Source: Megalobrama amblycephala (lineage: Eukaryota; Chordata; Actinopteri; Cypriniformes; Xenocyprididae). Taken from it: DNA of 64,000 bases. Location of the stretch: the NCBI RefSeq assembly GCF_018812025.1, contig NC_063049.1, positions 11,909,537 through 11,973,536 of the forward strand. The letters are read 5' to 3'. Shown here one piece after another: positions 21,052-32,939 of this stretch. Made by a program: the position numbers and the translations under genes. Numbering within the stretch: the first letter of the stretch is position 1; each line of letters starts with the position of its first letter. The notes beneath the pieces are model-generated. The model did no database searches and was not told where the DNA came from. It was given only the letters and a program-made list of their open reading frames with translations.

Positions 21052-22581
21052 AATGACATTGCCTGTTCAAACAGGTGGCAATGATTATTTTAGATATACA
21101 AAGATGGTGCACTCATATTACTTATGAATGGTATAAATTGCAAATGGAATATGTTGGAATAAGAACCAATTGGTAAAGTCATTGTGTCACTGCAGCTGCC
21201 AAGCTCCAGTTGCTATACAAAAAGACAGTGCTCTAAAACACATGAACTTCATTTGCTCATTGGCTCGTCCAGCCCAAAATATAAGCTTTTTAACGTTACA
21301 TTTTTGGGATGGTTCATGTCAGATTTGTTGCCGAATTGAATCGTGTTATTTAAATATGCTTTCAGTTTTTGCAATTTCAGGATTCTCCTCATTCAAATAG
21401 ATATGACTTTTTCTTGGATGCCGTGATAGCTGCCCGGTGACATCACAAATATGGCTGCCAAATGTGAAAAGAATTTCCTTGACCGAGTCTTCACTCCTAC
21501 CCACTGCTGATTTACTTAGCCTGGCCCAAACACAACCATCTCCACTCCTCTCCATTTTCCTTCTGCCTTCTTCCCAGCCATCTCCTGAGTGGCCATGAGC
21601 GTGAGGCTGCCTCTGCAACAAGGAACTGCTCTGGCTCCTCCTTTGCCTCTACTTTCTTCCTACAACTTTCCTTTCAGTAGCACTAAACCTAACGTGAGGC
21701 TGCCTCCACAAACAGTGCCTGCCTCTCCTCTACCCTTCACTAGCTATCCACTACCTACATCAATGAAAATTCCATCTTGCACCCTTTTTACAGCTGCCCT
21801 AGTACCAACCCCGACCCACAACACCGCTATGGAATTTCTGCTTGTCTCATTTTCAGGAGCCTAGTTCACTGGATTTTTGGCCCATTTATTGAACATTTTA
21901 AAGATCTGACCCTTCTAAAAGAGAACCGATAGCATCTCTGCTGGTGGTCGGAGTACCGTTTGCTTTCAGCTACCGGTACATTTCACTAAAATGTTCGTGA
22001 ATGCAAATTAATCTGGGTCCTCCTCACTTTTTTCCATTTGTGAATTCCAACTGGTTTGGTCATCAGATGCTTCCGTACAAATCTTAATCATCACGGCTGC
22101 TGCTTCTGACAGATCTCTACAAATTGTTCATTTACGACATACATGTGCCAGCCACACCCAAATTGCGAGAGAGAGAGCCTCTCGTGTTAATTTCGTGTTA
22201 AGTCCACAAGACAATATTTATTGATGTTCTTAAATCACTGTGTGAATATTTCCATGCTGATGTCATCATTGCTTCGTGCAATAAATAAACATGATTCAAG
22301 GAAAACAATCCAAAATAAATGTGACTAATAATAATATGTGATCTCTCCTTTTAGACTGTATACAAAAACAGCATCAGTAAATCAGTGCTACTGCATCATT
22401 CCATTTCTAAAGATAGACTGCTCAGTTCGGGTTACAAGCTGGCCACATGCTGCAATGCTACAAAATTTCAGCTTGTGATTGGAATCTAAAAACGCTATCT
22501 TCATAATGCCATATCTACACCACCAGTGCTTTAATTTATAACAAACACATTTGCCAAGACAGACAGCAGCAGTACAACATC
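21052..22581. other. anonymous stretch
   Basis: I see no gene. 21592-21864 holds a Pro/Ser/Leu-rich 91-codon plus-strand frame with no domain, possibly decayed retroelement gag of the element bounded by repeats A and B. The rest is AT-rich. Confidence 0.35.
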
Positions 22582-22584
22582 TAA

Positions 22585-23890
22585 GGGTGCGTTCACACTT
22601 ATAGTTCAGTTTGTTTGGTCCGGATCAAAAAAGAAAGAAAGAAAAAAAAAAAAAACATTTAGTCCTTGTCTGATTAGTGTTCAGATTGGCAATTTTATCA
22701 TTGAACCAAAAGATACTGAACCTAAAGGCACAGGGATACATTTACAACCTGATTGGTCGGATTTTATGACACATTGCCTATTTTGAGACGGAACTTACTG
22801 AGCATCCAAAACAATGCTCTGTGCTGAGATAAATGTGCTTGTTGTGTGTGCGTAGTCTGCATATGATGGTATTTTGGCCAGCTAGAAACTTGTGAAGAGT
22901 TTATAAAATGTGTAAAGGAGTCAAAACAGCGGCGGAAAATCATCCGTCTCACACACAAGCGGTCTGCTGCATGGAGAGGCACGTCTGATGCCTGTGATGG
23001 GCAAACGCAGGACTAAGATGAGGAAAAAAACGATATGTGTGAGAATTCTGTCCTTTTTCGGGTCTCGTCTTCCTGTTTTTCATCCGTTTACATGTCTTTG
23101 GTCCATGTTGCGTTCATATATCATTCGAACTGCACCAGAGTTCATTTGGAAGCAGACCAAGACCCATCTTTTAAGCGGTCTTGGTCCGCTTGTTTGTTGC
23201 GCACCAGGGTTAAAACAGATGGGTTGAAAACAGAAAACAGGGTTGAAACAGATTTAAAACAGTGCTATTTGTTCTGTATTTGTTGTTACTGACCGATAAA
23301 CAACTTCAGATGATTCAGTGACAGAGTGGTCTGAACAAATCCAAATCATTTCAGATTGTTATGCAAGCACGTTTGGCCAATTCATGGAAAGAAAGAATCG
23401 AGACAAAAGAATGATTAATTCACGAATGATTGGTATCGCTGGTTCAGTCGACATAAATACAGGACACACAAAATAACTGCTGAAATATTCGGACGGAAAA
23501 CGTTTCTCGGGTCAGTCAGAGCAGCGTGCGTGGTACGAACAGTGCAGCTACAGGCGCCACTGCGGCCACCCGACCCGATCACATGAGAATGTGTATCAAT
23601 AGTATGTGCGTGTAATCTCATAGAAAATATATGGAAAAATACGTTTTTGCGTGTATATGATACACACTTTATTGCGTGCATATAATACGCTTGGTAGTCT
23701 TGGGTAGGATTAGTAGTGTGGAGTTTGTGCGTATTATACGCCAAAAAGTGTGTATCATAACTCACGCCAAACTCATTTAAATTTAGTTTGGATGGCAGCG
23801 TTCACACATGTTAAAATGAACTGCACTAACAGAGCAATCGCACCAGGGTTTGATTTAATCGAACCAAACTTAACAAGTGTGAACACACCC
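22585..23890. mobile_element. inverted-repeat element with TAA flanks, PIF/Harbinger-like
   Basis: The ends are GGGTGCGTTCACACTT and, inverted, GGGTGTGTTCACACTTGT. Flanks of TAA at 22582-22584 and 23891-23893 fit PIF/Harbinger. The right half (23251-23787) is a 537 bp block found again at 27065-27601. No transposase frame was recognised. Confidence 0.72.
23251..23787. repeat. 537 bp direct duplication, copy 1
   Basis: It runs from GATTTAAAACAG to CATTTAAATTTAGT. By eye it is identical to 27065-27601 with a constant offset of 3814, so there are no indels. It holds a 116-codon minus-strand frame that I take as non-coding, and several ATACGC/GCGTAT-type inverted motifs. Confidence 0.9.
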
Positions 23891-23893
23891 TAA

Positions 23894-25109
23894 TGTTATG
23901 AGAAGAAGAAGAAATACACTTAAAGCAGCCTGTATCATCATTACCTGATATCTCACCTGTTACATTAGTTACATATTCAGCTTTTTGATTAAACCGTGTT
24001 AATTAACTGCTGCAGCAGAGATTTCTCCCTCTGCTTATCATGGCCACTACCCCGTGGGGGAAACAATGGGCCTCCAAAGTATTCTCTTCTATTTGCAACA
24101 ACTCCAATGCAGTCTATTGCATCAGCAGGTCTCCCACTAGCAATTACTTTATAAATAAAGCAGAACATATAGCAGAATTTAAAAAATCAATCGCACAAAT
24201 TCTGCCTTCAGAAATTTAGGACATTGTCTCCATATGCAATCTCGTCATGCACCCCAGTGCCACTCTACGAGGATCTGACGTTCCAATAAATAATCTTCTC
24301 AATCATCTCCATTTTTTTCTAAAACTAATTTTTGCCAGCAGAGCCCCGCTATTAATAGCCTGCAAATTTCCCCCCTTTATCAAAAGCATTCAGATATCTG
24401 AACCCAGCTTCTCATTCGTCACTCATAAAGTAATAAGCAAATGCTTATTCCTCCTCCACAGGAAATCACTAAGAAAACATCACCAGAACAATCAACATTC
24501 TTCAGATTTTTCAGATGCTCCAAATCTACTTGCAATTCTAAATTTGATCCACCGTGCAGATCCATTTGTCTTTCTCCAATCTCCAAGCATTATACAGTGA
24601 CCATCCACAATATCAAGCATAGCAAATCAGATCAGTTAATGAGCAGCCATTCAATTTTCATTGTTAATTTACCCATACCCCTCCAACCTAACCAGTCCAT
24701 TTCCTTATTTTTTAGCCCACAGTAGTTTCAAAAATTGAATTTCCTGCTGATCCCCTCTTCGTCAATGACAATAATACTCCCAACTCATTTGAAACATTGG
24801 TTCCAAAACCCTTTCCAAACAGACTTCAGTTCAAACCAGTCACACATACTCAAGCTCATCAATTACCCATTCAATAATTACCCATTCAATTGCTGTGTAC
24901 CTGTACCACATGAATCAATAACTCCTCCTGCTCTCCTGTTTTCTTCTGCAATTGCAAGTCGTGATTGCAAATCTCCATTCAAGTTGTGCAAGACCATCTA
25001 GCATGGGTTTCCCTTCAAGCTCTCCAGTTAGGCTTTTATTTCTCACTGCTGCAGCAGTGATTTCCCACACTAAATATCTATCACTTCACTGCCTCAGCAG
25101 TGATTTTTC
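23894..25109. other. retroelement-like stretch, unassigned
   Basis: From about 24040 a frame starts MATTPWGKQWASKVFSS, is broken by a stop near 24220 and continues to 24600; further frames reach 25000. The C-rich coding style is continuous, but I recognise no reverse transcriptase, recombinase or zinc knuckle. It may be decayed gag-like sequence of the element bounded by repeats A1 and B1-A2-B2. Confidence 0.35.
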
Positions 25110-25317
25110 CCCTCATTATGAATAATCTTTTAGCATGCACCAAAACTAAATTTTCCATATATTGTTAACATTGTTCACAGCTTATAATAATTCATTTAAT
25201 GTATCCATTGTTTCTTAAGTAAATTAATACATTTTTAGATAACTGCACTTGTATTTGTATATGTACATTTCTGAAATACATTACTTGGACATAGTGACCT
25301 CTGATAACAGATCACTC

Positions 25318-25408
25318 TAAATTCTAATGAAGATGCATGAATTTCTGTAAAGCTGCTTTTAAATATGTATTGTGAAAAGCGCTATACAAATAAATGTGAA
25401 TTAATTTG
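25318..25408 (+). mobile_element. L2 LINE 3' terminus
   Basis: GTAAAGCTGCTTTTAAA, GAAAAGCGCTATACAAATAAA and TGTGAATTAATTTGAATT match the 3' end of the L2 copy ending at 48013. It is a heavily 5'-truncated copy; its left limit is unclear. Confidence 0.7.
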
Positions 25409-25439
25409 AATTTTACTACCACAGCATGTATTTTGGCTT

Positions 25440-25870
25440 GCGCTCCTGCAACCGCTTTCAGATTAAACCTTATTCCCCACTGCCACAGCAGTGACTTTGG
25501 CCACCACTCCAGCATCAGGTTTCAGACTAAAATCTTATCTCCCACTGCCGCAGCAGTGATTTTGGCCACAGCTCTCTCAACAACCTTCAGACAAAAACAT
25601 TATTATTCCCCACTGCCACAGCAGTGATTCCAGCCACAGCTCCTGCATCAGCTTTCAGACTATACTTCATTCCACTCTGACAAAGCAGTGATTTTAGCCA
25701 CTGCTCCCGCATCAGGTTTCAGACAAATACCTTATTCCCCACTGCCGCAGAAGTGATTTCGGCCAGCAATCTCACATCAGCTTTCAGACTAAAACTTTAT
25801 TTCTATGTACCACATCAATGATATCTCCCCCACCGCTCTCTAAACTTATTTCTCACCTTCACAGCAGTGA
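25440..25870. repeat. ~70 bp minisatellite with palindromic core
   Basis: About six imperfect tandem units share CCCCACTGCC-CAGCAGTGATTT, GGCCACAGCTC and TCAG-TTTCAGACTAAA. Each unit holds the dyad CACTGC(N4)GCAGTG, best seen in CACTGCCGCAGCAGTG. Two further units with CACTGCTGCAGCAGTG and CACTGCCTCAGCAGTG lie at 25047 and 25078, before the L2 tail, so the L2 inserted into the array or its edge. Confidence 0.85.
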
Positions 25871-26015
25871 TTTCAGTCTCCGCTCTCGTAGCACTTCTCC
25901 AACTAATCATCTATAGGAACAGAAAAGTATCCCTCCACCTTTAAGTCTTCTGTTCTTATATTGCTGAACTACTCTTAGTTGTCTGCCCAGCTTGCTGTCT
26001 TTCTAAATATCTTTT

Positions 26016-26405
26016 TGGGGATTTAACTCTGAGCTCGAGCCGACAGCAAGCCAAGTTTGTTTTACCATTAACCATTCAGACTGAATGGGCAGGCGAACGT
26101 GTGAAATGTAGTTCCAAACATAGGTTCGGGAGGAACCTAAACTTTCAGTCCTGTCAGTCATCATTATGAGCATATACAGTATAAGCAGCAGTCACCACGT
26201 CATCCCAGCAATTCTTCCAAGCATCCCTCCTCCTTACCATCTCCCTCCTCTATTTCTCTTATTCTCCCACTGCGCAGTACTGTTATAAGGGGGTTTAACT
26301 TTGAGCTTGAGCCGAGCCTCAGGTTCGAGCCTCCTTCGAGGACAGCAAACCAAGTTTGTTTTACCATTAACTATTCAGACTGAATGGGCAGGCGAACTTG
26401 TGAAA
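26016..26405 (+). repeat. B1-A2-B2 repeat cluster (Ngaro-like 3' end)
   Basis: B1 (about 26016-26106) and B2 (about 26289-26405) share GTTTGTTTTACCATTAA and TTCAGACTGAATGGGC; B2 carries an extra ~25 bp segment, or B1 has lost it. Between them lies A2 (26105-26223), a copy of 16859-16976. The order A1...B1-A2-B2 is characteristic of Ngaro-type tyrosine-recombinase retroelements. No recombinase or reverse transcriptase was recognised in the 9 kb between. Confidence 0.6.
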
Positions 26406-27064
26406 CAGACTTAAATATGACCTTGACAGTCAACTCAGGTTAAACTGAGTTCACAGAAATTCATAAAATACACAGATTTTTTGAGTCCCCAGAAATTATA
26501 GGCTACATTAGACATTATAGGGGTTACAGAAAAGCAAACTCAGACCCCACCCCTGGAAGTGAAGTTTGCATTTTTGGAAAGCTTGGATTAAAAAGACTGT
26601 CTTATTTTAGCCACTGTGCTAGAACGAGAGCTGTTATTAGTATGCAATTACCCCCAATCCCCTCCATCCCTTCTCCCTGTCTCTCTCTCCCTCTTTCTCT
26701 CACCATCTGCCCTCTGAACATCGCCAACAGATGGGGGAACAAGCATGATTTTGAGCTTTTGGGTCTGACAGCAGAAGCATTCCTAGGGGCTATCAACGAA
26801 CACTCAAAAAGTAACTAAAATAGTAATTGATCTAATTAAATATTACTGTTTTATGAGGAAAATGGTCATACTCAGAAAATATTCTCCTAACGTAGTATTC
26901 AATATAAATATTCCACATTTCCACAATCCATGGTAAATTACTACAGTTCATTCATGGTAAATGTGTAAGTGTGGTGATTTGGGGATTTCTATCTTCATTC
27001 ATGGCACTGTGTTTCTCCTGTTTTCCTCATCAGTCTTGTTGGTAATGTTGAGGCTGTTTCATCC
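26406..27064. other. non-coding stretch
   Basis: There is a pyrimidine-rich patch at 26645-26705 and otherwise AT-rich DNA. No gene is supported. Confidence 0.4.
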
Positions 27065-27601
27065 GATTTAAAACAGTGCTATTTGTTCTGTATTTGTTGT
27101 TACTGACCGATAAACAACTTCAGATGATTCAGTGACAGAGTGGTCTGAACAAATCCAAATCATTTCAGATTGTTATGCAAGCACGTTTGGCCAATTCATG
27201 GAAAGAAAGAATCGAGACAAAAGAATGATTAATTCACGAATGATTGGTATCGCTGGTTCAGTCGACATAAATACAGGACACACAAAATAACTGCTGAAAT
27301 ATTCGGACGGAAAACGTTTCTCGGGTCAGTCAGAGCAGCGTGCGTGGTACGAACAGTGCAGCTACAGGCGCCACTGCGGCCACCCGACCCGATCACATGA
27401 GAATGTGTATCAATAGTATGTGCGTGTAATCTCATAGAAAATATATGGAAAAATACGTTTTTGCGTGTATATGATACACACTTTATTGCGTGCATATAAT
27501 ACGCTTGGTAGTCTTGGGTAGGATTAGTAGTGTGGAGTTTGTGCGTATTATACGCCAAAAAGTGTGTATCATAACTCACGCCAAACTCATTTAAATTTAG
27601 T
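27065..27601. repeat. 537 bp direct duplication, copy 2
   Basis: This copy appears identical to 23251-23787 throughout but lacks the surrounding PIF/Harbinger-like ends. The flanks differ immediately on both sides (TTTCATCC before, CGCACTTCC after). No target-site duplication is obvious. Confidence 0.9.
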
Positions 27602-27654
27602 CGCACTTCCAGGAAAAGAGGAGTGAGGTTGGGCCGAGGTCCCCTCGGGTGGAT

Positions 27655-27712
27655 GAAGATGATTGGCGGGCCGGACTTGGCCCGTGGGCCGCCAGTTAAA
27701 TAGCCCTGCTCT
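27655..27712. mobile_element. hAT/Charlie-type end fragment
   Basis: The inverse of the right edge reads CTAGAGCAGGGCTATT followed by GGCGGCCCACGGGCC, a terminus style known for hAT-Charlie elements. Only one end is visible. Confidence 0.4.
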
Positions 27713-27728
27713 AGGTACTCTGGATATC

Positions 27729-27802
27729 TTTGGGATGAATTTGAACAGTGAATCCTTGTTGCCAGTGTCAGTGTCTAGCTCGCTGTTGCAATTCATCCCA
27801 AA
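27729..27802. repeat. short inverted repeat
   Basis: TTTGGGATGAATTTGAACAG at the left pairs with CTGTTGCAATTCATCCCAAA at the right (one mismatch and one offset), around a ~28 base centre. Confidence 0.7.
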
Positions 27803-27980
27803 GGTGTGGGGTTTCAGGTCTGGACTTTGTATAGGTAAGATTACCAGGCTTGGTAATTTTAATAGACTTGTCTGTGTGTGCAGGGTCAGTGTCATTTTGG
27901 AATATATACATGATGCATATTTTGTGCATGTTTTTTGTCAATTATGTGCATTGTCAATAAAAATCTTTACATGGACTAAA

Positions 27981-28516
27981 GCTGTGTTTCCACTGAAATT
28001 AGCCAGAACAATTTGTCCTAGGAACATTTTCCCCCAGACTTGTTGCTGTCTGCATTTCTATCGTGGTCTGAAGTACCTTTAAGATTAGGCAAATTAGTCC
28101 GGTGACGTAGGACTGCGCGCAACTCCACAGTTACTGCTGGATTTTGTCCTCCGCATATAAGCTTAATAAAGCCTGAAACTCATCATCGGTCGTTGGTTGT
28201 ATTTTTTTTTTTTAACTCCATTGTTGATTTGAATAGCAAATAACTCTTACTGCACACACCACAACAGACTTTTAAAAATGGTGATTTAAATAAAATGCTG
28301 CGTGGAATCAACCAATCAAAATGCTGTGTGAACTCAACCAATCAGCATGTTCAGTGCCCACGTCCCAACCCAAGTACTACCTCGTGAGCAGGGACTTTCT
28401 GAGGGGGAAATTTACCCGGAACTTCATTTAGACCCTGGTCCCTGCGGTCGAAACACACAGAGTACCACCCCAAAGTCCCTAGTTCCTGGTGAAAGTTCCT
28501 ATGGTGGAAACACAGC
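27981..28516. mobile_element. short inverted-repeat element, 536 bp
   Basis: The ends are GCTGTGTTTCCACT and, inverted, GCTGTGTTTCCACC. TAAA flanks both sides (27977-27980 and 28517-28520). A 3-4 bp W-rich site favours PIF/Harbinger. It is non-coding. Confidence 0.7.
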
Positions 28517-28763
28517 TAAAGTGGTTGTTCTGTTTGCCATGATTTGTACCCTGCAATCTGAGAAGTTTTCATTAAAGGCGAGTGAAGGTGAGTAAATATT
28601 GACTGAATTTATGTTTGGGTGAACTAACACTTTAAGCCCCCCAAATAGAAATTGTATGACATGTATGTGTGAATTTATATTATAGTAGTACCTTGAAAAA
28701 GTACACTTTAAAAAATAAGCAGCTTTATTGAGCGTTTGTCCCCGAGACACTAACAAAAAGGAT

Positions 28764-28860
28764 TTACAAAAATCTAATTTACATTTATCAGATGATTTTA
28801 TCCAAAGTGACTTACAATGCACTTATTACAGGGGCAATCCCAGTGGAGTAACCTGGGGTC
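28764..28860 (+). repeat. fish interspersed repeat, SINE-like
   Basis: TTTACATTTATCAG, TTATCCAAAGTGACTTACA and a following AACCTGGGGTC form a block I know as widely repeated in teleost genomes. No promoter boxes are visible, so the class is uncertain. Confidence 0.45.
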
Positions 28861-30149
28861 TCATTTATAAAACTGTGCGTAGGATCCCTACTAAAAGTGT
28901 ACGTACGCGCAAAAGCTATGATAACATGATAATGTCAACATGGCAGTTGATGTCCGGATCGCATTCATACTCAACGAAATCAGGCTATATAGTACCTATA
29001 TAGTACTCTTACTAAGGCTATATAGTACTCTTTTAGCGCTCGTTAATTAAGTACTTATTGAAATTAAGTGCCTACTCTGTGAGTATGCTGTTTTGGACGC
29101 AGCCACTGTGTCAGATAAGATAGACATACAAAATGTGCAGAGACAATCCCCATTCACACTGATCTGCAAAAAATACCAAAAATGCTGTATTATGCATGCC
29201 TGGCCAGTAGCTGGCGATGTCACTTTGTAAGAAACACTATACACCTATAAACTGAACACATAATGTGCATACACATGATGTCACCATTTTCAGTAATTTG
29301 TGTATTTGTAGTTTACAGAGAGACAACGTTCAAAAACGTGCAAGTTTGCATTTTCAGGCCCCCAAAACCCAGATATCATGAAAATGAATGGCCAAAACAC
29401 AAAAAGTTTTCCATTTTTATTTGAAAATGGTGTTGTGTAAACTGCCCCTAAAGCTTTTAAGCATCCTAAACTTGATGACAATAAAAGAGAGTAAAGGACT
29501 GGGTTTTGAACACAATTAATATCAGATACAGCAACTCATCCCAGGAAACACCCTTGATGGATAGTGCATCACTGAGCTACACACAGACAATATACAGGTA
29601 TATAGACTATTTGGCATCACTAATTTACCTGTCCTCCATGTTTTTGGGTTGTGGAAGAAACCAGAAGATCTGGAGGAAACCCACACCGAAATGGGAAGTA
29701 CATACAGACTACACACGGAAAGGCTTTTTGATTCAGCCATGACTCAAACAGAGGATCTTCTTTGCTGTGTGGTGACAGTGCTATCCATTTACTGTTACCC
29801 AATTGATGCTTTTCAAGGGCAGGTCTATGTCTATCAAATAAAACAACAGTGCAAGTCAGCTCCCTCGCTGACTTGCCTAATAATTATGGAATAAATTACT
29901 TCACAGTTTATCATCACACAAATCAGAAAGTGCGAGTTTTTGTATTTGGCTATGTTGAAACACTAAATATAATTGTCACAGTCACCAGCTCAGTCACCCT
30001 CAGCACTACACTTCCCATCATCCTCTCTGGCTCACACCTGTTCTCACTCCCAAATCACCTGCACATGCAAGACATTGCCCTCATCATGACTCCCTATATC
30101 TGCAGTCACTTTCCTCATTGTAGGGCCTCGCTCGACAGAACTTACCAAT
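28861..30149. other. non-coding repeat-rich stretch
   Basis: 28983-29027 has CTATATAGTAC three times. 29300-29460 carries a Gly/Pro-like inverse of the GTGTAAACTGC/AAAATGCAAAC repeat also seen at 39720-39850. 29640-29725 holds the GGAGGAAACCCACACC block repeated in many fish genomes. No gene is supported. Confidence 0.4.
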
Positions 30150-31735
30150 GACTTTATCAATGAACAACGTGACCGAACAAAGCTTCATTTGACAAAGGAT
30201 TCATTCGCTGACCCCAGAATCCCCAGGGGCACTGGATAGCTCCTAATTCCAGCTGGTCAGCATTAAGAGAAGTGGTAACGCGACTTAAGAACAGAGAATA
30301 TCTGTTCTGAGGCCTTCCTGATCATGTTAAATCTATTGATTCTCTCACAGAACCCTCTTGTATTATCGGATGGAACAGGAAACATTAATTAACGGACCTA
30401 AATGCACCAGGATCCTCACAGACCTACCCTGATTAGGAATCCCTTTTTGACCCGGTCACTCGTGACTCCGGTCAAAGTTTAAACTCTATGCTTAAGGACT
30501 CAATCTTGAATCTCAAAAGGGACAATCATTTAAAGTATTAACTATATCCAGAATAACACTTGCTATGATGTGATTACTAACATGTTGGAGTCAATGCAGT
30601 ATATGTTTGTATTCCTGTATGCATTTTCTTTCTCTTATAATCATTGTTTTAATTGGGTCAGTCTAGTAATATGTGTGTAAGAAGTGTGTCATGTTTGAGT
30701 TCAAAATGCAGAATTTATAATTCTCTGTAATTCTGTGTGAATGAAACACTGAAATTCAGTATCAGGAAGATATTAAGAAACATTGTAAAGTTGTTAATAA
30801 AACAGGAGAATGTTCCACAGATATCACGCAATGTGATCAATAGACAATAGACGAGGCGTGTCTAATCTCCGTAGCAACGTCTCATTGGAGGATCGCTCCT
30901 TTAAAACTATGCTGTCCAAACAAGCTAGGGCTGGAAGTCAGAATCGGTCAAAAGGTCGGTCAGAAGTCGGACTGAAGCACAGTCGTTGAAGCCCAGTAGC
31001 CGAAGCACCGCTACTTTGACCACGGCGGAAAAGTCGCATGGGTCATTGAGAACTGATTGACCGGGGCTGATTTTCCATCTAACAGTCGCCGACTTCAACC
31101 ACGAGCCGCGCAGCTGACCATTCAACAGCCATCACATCCAGACTCCAAAACACTCCGTGAAATATCTGACCAAAGTCTCCAAAGAAGAAAACTGCTCAGA
31201 ACAGCGTGTTTCACCAACTTTAACTTTAAAGCTTCCGCGCAACCCACGAAGGGCTTTCCCGAGAAGACGTCACCTGAAAGACAGCCAATCCAGAACGGGA
31301 CTTCGCTGCACACGAGTCGCAGAACAACCCGATTACCTCAGCTGTCAGAGCAAATGCAGGTACAAGCAAACTTCTCTCTCTTGCTGGAACTGGTGAAACT
31401 CCTTTAAACCTAAAGAATCAAGCCAAAGCTCTGCTTTTGTGATTTTCCTCAGGTTGCGATGTTTAGTTAGTATTTGGGACTTTCTTCATAACTCATATCA
31501 ACTCCGTGAATATGTGTGTGTGTGTGTGCGTATGAATGTGTGTGTGTGTGTGTGTTTAGCCTTAGTTTCCTGTAATCATTAGAAGTAGTCAATAAAGCTT
31601 GTTTTGATTTTCACACATACGAGTTTCTTGTGCTGTGTATCAAGTTACTGTCTTAAACTCAAAGATCAGTTACCTCTTGCTTATAATAATATAATAATTA
31701 TAATAATAATAATAATAATCCCTGTAACAATTAAA
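30150..31735 (+). mobile_element. possible solo LTR
   Basis: This is a long non-coding block with a promoter-like to poly(A)-like progression: an AATAAAGCTTG signal at about 31592, followed by a GT-rich/T-rich tail and an end near CCCTGTAACA. No coding region, primer-binding site or second copy was found. Boundaries are approximate. The 116-codon frame at 31057-31407 and its neighbours in other frames look fortuitous. Confidence 0.35.
31513..31556. repeat. (TG)n microsatellite
   Basis: Two TG runs separated by CGTATGAA. Confidence 0.85.
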
Positions 31736-31817
31736 TTGAGCTAATAAATGACCTAAGGTCCTTACATCATCTCAGATGTTGATACCTACTAGTCCACATT
31801 TTCTCACTCCTCACTTG

Positions 31818-32115
31818 ATCACCACACATATTGTTCTCATTGTCATCCATCCTCGTAGATCCTCTGCTTCTATCCTGATCATCCGGCTGCTTCCCATTCA
31901 TCTCTAAAAAGAACGTCTCAGTTATGTTAGTAACCCTAGTTCTCTGAAAGGGAAACAGAGACTGTTACTACTGAGTTAATTACTTTCAAATTATTTAAAT
32001 TCCATCTACTCACCTGTTTGATTCACCTAATCTCTGCTACCAGTGTCCATAAAGATTGTAAATTATATTACCTGTGTTGTCTCCTTCTGTTTGATAACAG
32101 AAGACCAGACCACAA
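31818..32115 (+). mobile_element. Gypsy left LTR remnant with start of internal region
   Basis: It shares with 37805-38036 a run of landmarks in the same order: CACCACA-ATTGTTCTCA, CATCCTCGTAGATCC, CGGCTGCTTCCCATTCATC, CAGAGACTGTTACTAC, TTGATTCACCT and ATTACCTGTGTTGTCTCC. It ends near TAACAGAAGACCAGACC, which suits the LTR/internal junction of fish Gypsy elements. With the right-hand copy it brackets the LINE at 32900-37243. Confidence 0.6.
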
Positions 32116-32436
32116 ATATGTATTGTGCAGCTGAATACATTGTGGAGGATCTAATGTGCTCTATTTATCAGGATGGCTGCAGTATTGAGAGATCTACCTG
32201 GAATGACTGACAACATGGATCTATTCTGGAGTGGGTTGGATTTGCATATTGCTCTGCAGATGACAGACTGATGTCTGAATCTCCCACTATCTCGCTATTT
32301 GGACCTGGTGCTGTGGATGTGTGGTTCCACTTACACGGTTGAGGAGGTTAGTGGAGCTCTGCCTCACTTCTGAGTGGCTTGCGTCTGTAGCTCCGTATAG
32401 CTTTGTTTTGAATCTCTATTTACTATCATTCCTTGA

Positions 32437-32442
<6 letters not shown>

Positions 32443-32532
<90 letters not shown>
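32443..32532. repeat. (TA)n microsatellite, 90 bp
   Basis: A pure TA run. It produces a meaningless Tyr-Ile frame. Confidence 0.97.
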
Positions 32533-32535
<3 letters not shown>

Positions 32536-32620
32536 AAATATAATTTACTCATGACCATATATCTGATATTGTCTATCTATGTCTAATATTGCCTATCACA
32601 TTAATCAGACATTGCTAGCG

Positions 32621-32643
32621 TTTTTTTTTTTTTTTTTTTTTTT
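32621..32643. repeat. T homopolymer
   Basis: A run of 23 T. Confidence 0.95.
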
Positions 32644-32771
32644 ATCTAAATCGCTATCACAACACGTTAGCACGTTAGCATTTCGTTAGCCTAGTGGTTA
32701 ATACAGCAATTTTACGCCAAGGCCCCCCACCTTTCCAAATCAATACTGATTGATCAATACACCCCCCCCCC

Positions 32772-32773
<2 letters not shown>

Positions 32774-32823
<50 letters not shown>
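32774..32823. repeat. (AC)n microsatellite
   Basis: A run of about 25 AC units directly after a C homopolymer (32762-32774). Confidence 0.95.
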
Positions 32824-32826
<3 letters not shown>

Positions 32827-32939
32827 CCTTTTTTTAATTCACAAAAACTTTTGGATTGTAGTGTTATTACTTTTATTTCTTTAAAGAAGAATCTCACCAG
32901 CCACCATAGTCACGTTTGTTGGGAGCCAGAGCGCCTGAC

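Noticed and set aside
23415..23765. 116-codon minus-strand frame repeated at 27229-27606
   Set aside because: The repetition follows from the 537 bp duplication. The translation has no known domain and the DNA consists of inverted ATACGC-type motifs.
24247..24600. 117-codon plus-strand frame
   Set aside because: Could be decayed gag-like sequence but shows no motif; not called as a gene.
31057..31407. 116-codon plus-strand frame with open frames on both strands
   Set aside because: It lies in a probable LTR; several frames are open together, typical of chance in GC-richer DNA.
32321..32533. Frame ending in a long Tyr-Ile repeat
   Set aside because: It is produced by the (TA)n microsatellite.
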